A stretch of DNA of 64,000 bases, from assembly GCF_018885265.1 (NCBI RefSeq), contig NZ_CP076538.1, positions 2,206,001-2,270,000 of the forward strand, written 5' to 3'. Within the stretch, counting starts at the first letter, position 1. Each line of letters starts with the position of its first letter. Shown piece by piece: positions 1 through 6,509 of this stretch. The stretch is from Amycolatopsis aidingensis. Lineage in GTDB: Bacteria; Actinomycetota; Actinomycetes; Mycobacteriales; Pseudonocardiaceae. The position numbers and the translations under genes were made by a program. The notes under the pieces are model-generated. The model searched no databases, was not told where the DNA came from, and saw only the letters and a list, made by a program, of their open reading frames with translations.

Positions 1-1
1 G

Positions 2-838
2 CAGTACGAGCTGGCCCGCTCGGGCGAGGTGGACCTGGCCACCGAGGTGCCGGGGGAACAGCACCACCGGATGGCCGAGGACTTCGGTGACCGGGTGCTG
101 ATGTGGCCGCTGCCCGAGCTGACCATGCTCGGCGTGCCCGCCGGGGACAAGCGGTTCGCCGACGCCGCGAGCAGGCACGCGATCGCACTGGCCGTGGACC
201 GGGCCGCGCTCGCCGAAGGCCCGCTGGAGCATCAGGTCGACCTGGCGGGGGCCCTGCTGCCGCCCGCGCTGCCGCTCGGGCACCGCTCGGGAACCTGCCG
301 CCCGTGCAATCACGATCCGCGGGCGGCCACGGCACTCTGGGAACAGGCGGGAAACCCGGCAACCGAACTGGCGCTGCGTTTCGCGGCCGGGACGGGGCAG
401 GAGTCCTGGGTGCGGCCGCTGGCCGAGCAGCTGGGGGACACCCTCGGCATCGCGGTACGGCCCCGTCCGGTCCCCGCAGCCGAGTACCAGGACCTGCTGG
501 CAGCGGGCCCTGCCGAGGGCCTGTTCGTGCTGTCCAGCCGGTTGCGGACGCGCAGCCCGCAGGAACTGCTCGCGCCACTGCTGTCCGGTGCGGGGCGCAC
601 CGGTACCGGCTACGCCGACCAGGGCTTCGACCAGATGATGGCCGAGGCCGGCGCGACCGCCGAACCCGGCACCAGCGGCGAGCTGTACCGCCTCGCGGAG
701 AACCAGGTGCTACGGGACCTTCCGGTGATCCCGCTGTGGTCCCGGCACGGCCACGCGGTCTGGGGCCAGCGTCTCGGCGGGGTCACCGCGAGCCCGAACC
801 TGGCCATCGACCTCGCGGCGGTGGACGTCCCCTCCTGA
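2..838 (+). CDS. ABC transporter substrate-binding protein, family 5 (3' part only)
   Basis: This is the C-terminal part of an extracellular solute-binding protein of the peptide/nickel (OppA/DppA) type; the reading frame is open through the left window edge, so the N-terminus, signal peptide and lipobox lie outside. About 278 residues are visible. The order of elements fits the family: a hinge segment with an 'AIALAVDRAAL' stretch (in the family, the 'R-x-A-I-x-x-A-I-D-R' helix), a 'P-x-x-L-P-L-G' segment, a second-lobe repeat starting 'DPRAATALWEQAG', and a C-terminal 'YRLAENQVLRDLPVIPLWSRH' type helix-strand just before the end. Family proteins deliver oligopeptides or other solutes to an ABC permease. 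The permease genes are not in the window. The exact substrate cannot be read. Confidence 0.8.
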   Translation, partial: QYELARSGEVDLATEVPGEQHHRMAEDFGDRVLMWPLPELTMLGVPAGDKRFADAASRHAIALAVDRAALAEGPLEHQVDLAGALLPPALPLGHRSGTCRPCNHDPRAATALWEQAGNPATELALRFAAGTGQESWVRPLAEQLGDTLGIAVRPRPVPAAEYQDLLAAGPAEGLFVLSSRLRTRSPQELLAPLLSGAGRTGTGYADQGFDQMMAEAGATAEPGTSGELYRLAENQVLRDLPVIPLWSRHGHAVWGQRLGGVTASPNLAIDLAAVDVPS

Positions 839-865
839 CCGCGAGGCGAATTCGGTTGCCGCACC

Positions 866-892
866 TTCCCTGGGGTGCTGTACTCCAGGGAA
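866..892. promoter_or_regulatory. Perfect 8-bp inverted repeat ahead of the tet-type gene
   Basis: Arms TTCCCTGG (866-873) and CCAGGGAA (885-892) are perfect reverse complements around an 11-base loop. The repeat lies 27 bases behind the upstream stop codon and 14 bases before a GAGGAG ribosome-binding site. It could be an operator, a weak terminator for the preceding gene, or a leader hairpin; there is no T-tract after it, which argues against a simple intrinsic terminator. Confidence 0.5.
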
Positions 893-918
893 ACGTCCGC
901 CTACCCGAGGAGACGAGC

Positions 919-1026
919 ATGCGGGGAGCGTTCATGTCCATCCAGGTAACTCCAACCTACGCAGAGGACATGACGCTTCTTGAGTACGTTGAACCTCGGG
1001 ATTCTTGCCCATGTGGACGCCGGTAA
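919..1026 (+). CDS. Candidate 35-aa leader peptide overlapping the tet-type gene start
   Basis: An ATG at 919 follows a canonical GAGGAG (907-912) with 6-base spacing, better than the site in front of the resistance gene itself. The ORF runs 35 codons and ends with TAA at 1024-1026, 47 bases inside the next gene in another frame. An internal ATG at 934 is an alternative start. The peptide is Cys- and Arg-rich at its end (CPCGRR). Leader ORFs that sense slowed ribosomes are known in front of tet(M) and other ribosome-targeted resistance genes; assigning that role here is inference from position and ribosome-binding site. Confidence 0.5.
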   Translation: MRGAFMSIQVTPTYAEDMTLLEYVEPRDSCPCGRR

Positions 1027-3001
1027 GACCAGCCTGACCGAACGACTGCTGCACACCGCCGGGGTCATCGACGAGCCCGGCAGCGTGGACGACGGCAGCA
1101 CCCGCACCGACTCGCTCGCACTGGAACGGGCCCGCGGTATCACCATCAAGTCCGCCGTGGTCTCCTTCCCCGTGGACGGCACCACGGTGAACCTGATCGA
1201 CACGCCGGGACACCCGGACTTCATCGCCGAGGTGGAACGGGTACTGCACATGCTGGACGGTGCCGTGCTGGTGGTTTCCGCCGTAGAGGGGGTGCAGCCG
1301 CAGACTCGCGTGCTGATGCGAACCCTGCGGCGGCTGCGGATCCCCACCCTCGTCTTCGTGAACAAGCTGGACCGTCGCGGCGCGCGACCCGAGTGGGTAT
1401 GCCGGGATATCGCCGCGAAGCTGGCCTGGCCGGCCGTTGCGATGGGAAGCACGTACGGCCAGGGCGGCCGGGACTGCGGCTTCACCTCGTACCAGGCGAC
1501 CGAACCGGAGTTCGCGGCCAGGCTGACCGAGGCGCTGGCCGAGCACGAGGACACCGTTCTCGCGGCCTATCTCGGCGAGGCGCCCGCCGTCTCCCCGGCC
1601 GCGCTCCGCGCCGAACTGGCGCGGCAGACCGGGCGCGCACTGGTGCATCCGGTGTACTTCGGCTCGGCGGTCACCGGGGCCGGGGTTCCTGAGCTGATCA
1701 CGGGCATCACCGGCTTGCTCCCGGCCACGGACGGCGAGCCCGATGGCCCGGTATCCGGAACGGTCTTCAAGGTGGACCGCGGCCCGACCGGGGAGCAGAT
1801 CGCCTACGTGCGGATGTTCTCCGGCACGGTACGGGTGCGGGACCGGCTGTCGCTGCGGGAAGGGAACGAGGGGAGGGTCACCGCGATCGAGGTCTTCGAC
1901 CGGGGTGGCGTGATCGGCCGCCCAGCGGTGTCCGCAGGGCGGATCGGCCTGCTGCGCGGCCTCGCCGGCATCCGGATCGGCGACCCGATCGGTGTCTCCG
2001 GGAAGGACCTCACCCGGCAGTATTTCGCCCCGCCGAGCCTGGAAACCGTGGTGGTTCCCCGGGATCCGCGGCAGCGGGGCGCACTGCACCTGGCGCTCAC
2101 CCGGCTCGCCGAACAGGACCCGCTGATCAATCTGCGGCAGGACGACCTGCGTGCCGAGATCGCGGTCTCGCTCTACGGGGAGGTGCAGAAGGAGGTCATC
2201 GAGGCCACCCTGGCCGGGGAGTTCGGGATCGCGGTGGCCTTCCGCGAGACGACCACCATCTGCCTGGAACGTCCGGTGGGCAGCGGGGCGGCGGCCGAGG
2301 TCCTGCACGAGGGGGACAACCCGTTCCTGGCGACCGTGGGGCTGCGGGTCGACCCCGCGCCGTCCGGTACCGGGGTGGACTTCCGGCTGGAGGTCGAGCC
2401 GGGCTCACTGCCTGCCGCGTTCCGCAAGGCCGTCGAGGAGACCGTACGGCAGGCCCTGCGCCAGGGGATCCACGGCTGGGAGGTCACAGACTGCGTGGTC
2501 AGTATGACACATTCCGGCTACCTGGCACGGCAGAGCCACGCGCACGGCACCTTCGACAAGAGCATGTCGAGTACCGCGGGAGACTTCCGCAACCTGACGC
2601 CGCTGGTGCTGATGGACGCCCTGCGCCTGGCGGGAACCGCGGTGTACGAACCGTTGCACCGTTTCCGGCTGAAACTGCCGGAGGACACCCTCGGCACGGT
2701 CACCCCGGTGCTGGCCCGGCTGGACGCGGTGCCGGGGGAAACCAGGGCGCAGGGCACGGCCTGCCTGCTGGAGGGCGAGATTCCGGCCGCGCGGGTGCAC
2801 CAGCTGCACCGGCAGCTACCCGGACTGACCCGGGGTGAAGGGGTGCTGGAGAGCGCCTTCGACCGGTACCGGCCGGTTCGTGGCCGGGCACCTTCCCGGC
2901 CACGAACCGACCACAACCCGCTCAACCGCAGGGAGTACCTGCTGAACGTGCAGCGAGGAGCCCCAGCTCAGTCGGCGGGTGCCGCCACGTTGAAGAAGTA
3001 G
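980..3001 (+). CDS. Ribosomal protection GTPase, Tet(M)/Otr(A) type
   Basis: The 673-aa product is an EF-G paralogue of the tetracycline ribosomal protection family. Such proteins bind the ribosome in the GTP form and dislodge tetracycline from the 30S A site. G-domain motifs are complete: AHVDAGKTS (residues 10-18), RGITIKS, DTPGHPDF, NKLD, and GSAVTGAG. The C-terminal half carries the EF-G domain III-V order and ends with the family-typical 'RTDHNPLNRREYLL'. The length is slightly above the usual 640-660. The TTG start gives MSTLNLGILAHVD, which aligns with the family's N-terminus; GAGGAC (964-969) lies 10 bases upstream. The gene overlaps the leader ORF at its 5' end and the convergent secreted-protein gene by 34 bp at its 3' end. 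Otr(A)-like genes also serve self-resistance in producers or intrinsic resistance; which applies is unknown. Confidence 0.9.
   Translation: MSTLNLGILAHVDAGKTSLTERLLHTAGVIDEPGSVDDGSTRTDSLALERARGITIKSAVVSFPVDGTTVNLIDTPGHPDFIAEVERVLHMLDGAVLVVSAVEGVQPQTRVLMRTLRRLRIPTLVFVNKLDRRGARPEWVCRDIAAKLAWPAVAMGSTYGQGGRDCGFTSYQATEPEFAARLTEALAEHEDTVLAAYLGEAPAVSPAALRAELARQTGRALVHPVYFGSAVTGAGVPELITGITGLLPATDGEPDGPVSGTVFKVDRGPTGEQIAYVRMFSGTVRVRDRLSLREGNEGRVTAIEVFDRGGVIGRPAVSAGRIGLLRGLAGIRIGDPIGVSGKDLTRQYFAPPSLETVVVPRDPRQRGALHLALTRLAEQDPLINLRQDDLRAEIAVSLYGEVQKEVIEATLAGEFGIAVAFRETTTICLERPVGSGAAAEVLHEGDNPFLATVGLRVDPAPSGTGVDFRLEVEPGSLPAAFRKAVEETVRQALRQGIHGWEVTDCVVSMTHSGYLARQSHAHGTFDKSMSSTAGDFRNLTPLVLMDALRLAGTAVYEPLHRFRLKLPEDTLGTVTPVLARLDAVPGETRAQGTACLLEGEIPAARVHQLHRQLPGLTRGEGVLESAFDRYRPVRGRAPSRPRTDHNPLNRREYLLNVQRGAPAQSAGAATLKK
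2874..2909. repeat. Perfect 15-bp inverted repeat inside the tet-type coding sequence
   Basis: CGGTTCGTGGCCGGG (2874-2888) and CCCGGCCACGAACCG (2895-2909) are exact reverse complements separated by 6 bases. The hairpin lies about 90 bases before the stop codon, encoding the arginine-rich stretch before the conserved NPLNRREYLL end. It is far stronger than a chance repeat. It may act as a terminator or mRNA 3' stabiliser placed within the gene; there is no T-tract. Confidence 0.7.
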
Positions 3002-4746
3002 CTGGCTGTGGACCGGGAACGCTGCCCGTCCGCCGACACCGAGGCGACCTCGATGTCGTGGAACCCGCTGGTCTCCGGCGTGATCGTGACGGTCGCGGTG
3101 CCGTCCGGCCCGGCCGGGACGTCCACCTTCTCGCCGCCGTCCAGCCGGTACCAGTAGCTCGCCACATCGGTACGGCCGGGTTCGAAGACGAACTCGCCGG
3201 GAATCCCCGGGCCGCCGCCCTTCTCGTTCTCGGGGTACACCTCGCTGTGCACCTTCGGGCTGTCCCTGGCGCGCAGGGTTTCCGTGCGGAAACCGGACCG
3301 GACCCCTTCGGCGGACGTGCTCCACGCACGCAGCGTCAGCGAGCCCACGTCCGATGCGACCACCTCGATGGTCGCGGCCTGGTCCACCGCGGGAACGGTG
3401 GTTTCCGGGCCGTCCCCGACCTGGTAGGTGAAGCTGGCGGCGTCGGGCTCGGTCGCGGTGAGCGTGCACTCGGCCGGCAGGCCCACCCCGATCTCCCGTG
3501 GGCAGGCGATCCGTGGCCCGGTGTCGGCTACCCAGAAGCTGTACCGCCTGCTCGGGGACCGGTTCCCGGCCCGGTCCACGCTGTACACGTTGACCGAGAC
3601 CGGACCGGCGTACTGGGGGGTGTAGCTGACGGTCGCGCCGCCACCCGGCTCGTCCGCGGCCACGTAGGTGTAGTCCAGGTAGTAACCGACCACATCGGAC
3701 ACCCCGTTCGGGGCGAGGGTGAAGGTGCCGGGGATTCCGGCGCCACCGTGGCCTGGAGGCCCGGAGCCTTCGGGATAGTCAGCCGAGGAGATCCCCGGTG
3801 CCTCGCCGGGCCGGGTGAAGTCGTTGGTGAAGCCGCATTCGGGCATCCACCCCGAGGCGTCCGTTTCGTCCTCGGCCCGCACTGACCAGGTGTAGCTCTG
3901 CCCGTCCCGCAGGTAGTCCGCGGGGACGGTCGCCCTGGCTACCGAACCGCTCGGTATCCCGCTGGTGGTGAGCTCGGTGCGCTGGGATGGCTCCCCGGTC
4001 GGCCAGATGGCGAAGGTTGCCGTCATCCAGTCCCGGTCGGGATCCACCAGCCGGGCCCGCAGGCTCGGCCGGGTGTCCGCGTTGTAGAGCGGCCCCTGCG
4101 CGCATTCCTGGATGCCGACCGCGCCCTCGGCCGGAACGTTCGGCGGCCGGTTGATCTCGTAGGTGATGGACAGCTTGTTCGCGTAGCTGCGGCCGTACGC
4201 CGGGTCGTACTGCTTGCCTTCGGGCATGCGCAGCACGAAGGTCAGCGAGTCCGAACCGGCGGCCAGTGCCTGCGCCAGCTGGGCCTTGACGTCCCATTCG
4301 ACCCTGGACCACAGGCACTCGTCCTCCGGTGCTCCGGGGCCGGGAAGCAGGGTCTGCTCTCGTGGCGCGCGCAGCCAGGTCGGGTCCTGGTCCTGTTCCG
4401 CCACCGTCCACAGCTGGGTGGACCGTGGCTTCGTGCAGTCGTTCGCCGCCTTCTCCTCGCCGAATGCCTCGGCGGAGAGCACCCTTGCGCCGCGCAAAGG
4501 TGCGAGGTCGAAGGTGAAGTACGCCTTCGAGCTGTGGTAGCCCGCTTCGACGCGGGCGCCGACCGGCGCGTCGGCATCCTGGTCCACAAAGGACGTGAAC
4601 GGCTGCCGTATATCGGTGTAGGCCCAGGATGTGCTGACTATCGTTCCCCAGGTTTCGGCCGTGGCCGGTGCCGCACCGGCCGCGATGGCGGATGCGGCGA
4701 CCAGTACCGCGCCCGCGGTCGCCAGTACCCGTCGTCGGAAGCTCAA
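2968..4746 (-). CDS. Large secreted protein, unknown function
   Basis: The 592-aa product begins with a clear signal peptide: MSFRRR, a hydrophobic core from about residue 7 to 25, and an Ala-x-Ala cleavage region 'APATAE' near residue 30. The mature protein is rich in Gly, Thr, Tyr and Trp, and is acidic. The first third (about 35-200) contains 'YHSSKAYFTFDL', 'SRVEWDVKAQLAQAL' and 'YANKLSITYEINRPPNVP', typical of DNRLRE-like jelly-roll modules of actinomycete exported proteins. The rest looks like repeated Ig/fibronectin-like beta modules ('YTWSVRAEDETDASGWMPEC', then two segments starting 'YPE(G/N)..GGxGIPGxF'). No catalytic motif was recognised. A structural, adhesive or substrate-binding wall role is plausible but inferred. 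The gene is convergent with the tet-type gene, overlapping it by 34 bp. Confidence 0.8.
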   Translation of the reverse strand: MSFRRRVLATAGAVLVAASAIAAGAAPATAETWGTIVSTSWAYTDIRQPFTSFVDQDADAPVGARVEAGYHSSKAYFTFDLAPLRGARVLSAEAFGEEKAANDCTKPRSTQLWTVAEQDQDPTWLRAPREQTLLPGPGAPEDECLWSRVEWDVKAQLAQALAAGSDSLTFVLRMPEGKQYDPAYGRSYANKLSITYEINRPPNVPAEGAVGIQECAQGPLYNADTRPSLRARLVDPDRDWMTATFAIWPTGEPSQRTELTTSGIPSGSVARATVPADYLRDGQSYTWSVRAEDETDASGWMPECGFTNDFTRPGEAPGISSADYPEGSGPPGHGGAGIPGTFTLAPNGVSDVVGYYLDYTYVAADEPGGGATVSYTPQYAGPVSVNVYSVDRAGNRSPSRRYSFWVADTGPRIACPREIGVGLPAECTLTATEPDAASFTYQVGDGPETTVPAVDQAATIEVVASDVGSLTLRAWSTSAEGVRSGFRTETLRARDSPKVHSEVYPENEKGGGPGIPGEFVFEPGRTDVASYWYRLDGGEKVDVPAGPDGTATVTITPETSGFHDIEVASVSADGQRSRSTASYFFNVAAPAD

Positions 4747-4833
4747 GAGCTACCCCCAAGTGCGCTGTTGCTTTGCGGTGCAACAGTTGATCGCGCTGGT
4801 GGGTCCGGACGTTACGGGTGCCGGGCACGCGAA

Positions 4834-4870
4834 GGCGGGCGGTGTCCGGGAGTCCCGGACACCGCCCGCC
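4834..4870 (-). terminator. Strong hairpin terminator behind gltD
   Basis: GGCGGGCGGTGTCCGGG (4834-4850) and CCCGGACACCGCCCGCC (4854-4870) form a perfect 17-bp stem with a 3-base loop, 13 bases beyond the gltD stop codon. It lies between gltD and the secreted-protein gene on the same strand, so it most likely ends the gltBD transcript. No long T-run follows, as is usual for actinomycete terminators. Confidence 0.8.
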
Positions 4871-4882
4871 ATGCCGCGTTAC

Positions 4883-6334
4883 TCAGCTGATCGGCCGGTC
4901 GGTTGGCGCGATCGGGGTGGGCAGGAAGTCACGTCCGGTCAGGTAGGCGTCCACCCCGGCGGCCGCGGACCGGCCCTCGGCGATCGCCCACACGATCAGC
5001 GACTGCCCTCGGCCCATGTCCCCTGCCACGAACACATTGTCCACACTGGTCTGGAAGGACTTGTCCCGTGCCACGTTGCCGCGCTGGTCCAGCTCCACGC
5101 CGAGGTCATCCAGCAGCCCGGCCTTTTCCGGGCCGACGAAGCCCATCGCCAGCAGCGCCAGCTGCGCGGGGATCTCCTGCTCGGTGCCCTCGACCGGGAC
5201 GAACTTGCCGTCCTCGTTGCGTACCTCGACCAGGCGCAGCGCGCGCAGCCTGCCCTCGTCATCGGCCAGGAACTCCTGGGTGTTCACCGAGTAGATCCGC
5301 TCGCCGCCCTCCTCGTGTGCCGAGGACACCCGGTAGATCATCGGGTAGGTGGGCCACGGCTGGGTCTCCGAGCGGGACTGCGGCGGCCGCGGCATGATCT
5401 CCAGCTGGGTCACCGAGGCGGCGCCCTGCCGGTGCGCGGTGCCGACGCAGTCCGCACCGGTGTCCCCGCCGCCGATCACCACGACATGCTTGCCCCTGGC
5501 GTCGATCGGGGTGCTCTCCTGCGCGCCGCTGGCGACCCGGTTGGCCGGGGGCAGGTACTCCATGGCCTGGTACACGCCCTCGACCTCGCGCCCGGTTATC
5601 GGCAGGTCCCGCCAGGCGGTGGCCCCGCCCGCGAGCACCACCGCGTCGTACTCGGTGCGCAGCTGCTCGGCGGTGATGTCCACGCCCACGTTCACGCCGG
5701 CGCGGAACTCGGTGCCCTCCGCGCGCATCTGCTCCAGCCTGCGGTCCAGCCGGAACTTCTCCATCTTGAACTCGGGGATCCCGTAGCGCAGCAGCCCGCC
5801 GATGGCGTCGGCCCGCTCGAACACGACCACGTCGTGCCCGGCCCTGGTGAGCTGCTGCGCAGCGGCCAGCCCGGATGGGCCGGAGCCGACCACCGCGACC
5901 TTCTTACCGGTCCTGACGTCCGGAGGCTGGGGCTGGACCCAGCCCTCCTCCCATGCCCGGTCGATGATGGAGATCTCCACCCGCTTGATGGTCACCGGGT
6001 CGTCGTTGATGCCGAGCACGCACGCCGTCTCGCACGGCGCGGGGCACAACGTCCCGGTGAACTCGGGGAAGTTGTTCGTGGCATGCAGCCGTTCGATCGC
6101 GTCCTGCCAGTCCTCGCGCCACACCAGGGTGTTCCACTCCGGAATCAGATTCCCGAGTGGACAGCCCTGGTGGCAGAACGGGATACCGCAGTCCATGCAG
6201 CGGCCGGCCTGCTTCTCCAGCCGGGAGGTGGCGAAGTCCTCGTAGACCTCGCGCCAGTCCATCAGCCGCAGGTCCACGGGCCGCGACCTGGGCGTCTCCC
6301 GCTTCGTGGTCAGAAAGCCCTTCGGGTCAGCCAT
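4883..6334 (-). CDS. gltD: Glutamate synthase small (beta) subunit
   Basis: The 483-aa product is the NADPH-oxidising partner of GltB; it passes electrons from NADPH through FAD and Fe-S clusters to the large subunit for 2-oxoglutarate + glutamine -> 2 glutamate. Two N-terminal cysteine groups (CMDCGIPFCHQGC near residues 42-54, and CPAPCETAC near 93-101) supply the 4Fe-4S ligands. The FAD motif VVGSGPSGLAAA and the NADPH motif VIGGGDTGADC follow in order, with 'FVAGDMGRGQSLIVWAIAEG' near the end. Length is normal for the family. The ATG at 6334 has a GGAGG 9 bases upstream; that site lies in a 21-bp sequence that is an exact copy of the end of gltB. The hairpin at 4834-4870 follows. Confidence 0.95.
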   Translation of the reverse strand: MADPKGFLTTKRETPRSRPVDLRLMDWREVYEDFATSRLEKQAGRCMDCGIPFCHQGCPLGNLIPEWNTLVWREDWQDAIERLHATNNFPEFTGTLCPAPCETACVLGINDDPVTIKRVEISIIDRAWEEGWVQPQPPDVRTGKKVAVVGSGPSGLAAAQQLTRAGHDVVVFERADAIGGLLRYGIPEFKMEKFRLDRRLEQMRAEGTEFRAGVNVGVDITAEQLRTEYDAVVLAGGATAWRDLPITGREVEGVYQAMEYLPPANRVASGAQESTPIDARGKHVVVIGGGDTGADCVGTAHRQGAASVTQLEIMPRPPQSRSETQPWPTYPMIYRVSSAHEEGGERIYSVNTQEFLADDEGRLRALRLVEVRNEDGKFVPVEGTEQEIPAQLALLAMGFVGPEKAGLLDDLGVELDQRGNVARDKSFQTSVDNVFVAGDMGRGQSLIVWAIAEGRSAAAGVDAYLTGRDFLPTPIAPTDRPIS

Positions 6335-6509
6335 GAGCGGCCTCCATCTTTTCAGCGACCTGCGCGCGACCGCGATCGTGCCGACAGGGCGCCACTTCCG
6401 AGCGTGCCTTGCGTGTCGTTGTGGGGCGCCCTGGCGTCCCGATAGCGGGGTCTTCGGCCAGAACGCGCGTACGTGGTGCGCCGGGTGCCGCCACTCGTGT
6501 CTCAGCCAT
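6327..6509 (-). CDS. 60-aa bridging ORF between gltB and gltD
   Basis: An ATG (6509-6507) overlaps the gltB stop as ATGGCTGA, and carries the same GGAGG upstream that gltD uses. The frame stays open for 60 codons through the inserted segment and stops at 6327-6329, again as ATGGCTGA overlapping the gltD start. Ribosomes ending gltB could therefore re-initiate, translate this peptide, and re-initiate on gltD. The product is basic and Arg/Ala/Pro-rich with no recognised domain, and its last six residues MEAAHG equal the C-terminus of GltB because of the duplication. Whether it is a real peptide or only a coupling device is unknown. Confidence 0.4.
   Translation of the reverse strand: MAETRVAAPGAPRTRVLAEDPAIGTPGRPTTTRKARSEVAPCRHDRGRAQVAEKMEAAHG
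6363..6441. repeat. Dispersed hairpin repeat, copy 1
   Basis: This stretch within the gltB-gltD insertion resembles 13201-13281. The first 40 bases match at most positions (CGCGCGA-y-CGCGA-w-CG-y-GCC ... GGGCGC ... ACTT ... CGAGC). Arms CAGGGCGCC (6385-6393) and GGCGCCCTG (6425-6433) form a perfect 9-bp stem. In copy 2 the equivalent stem is CGGGGCGC/GCGCCCCG, so an A-T pair is replaced by G-C in both arms. Confidence 0.55.
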
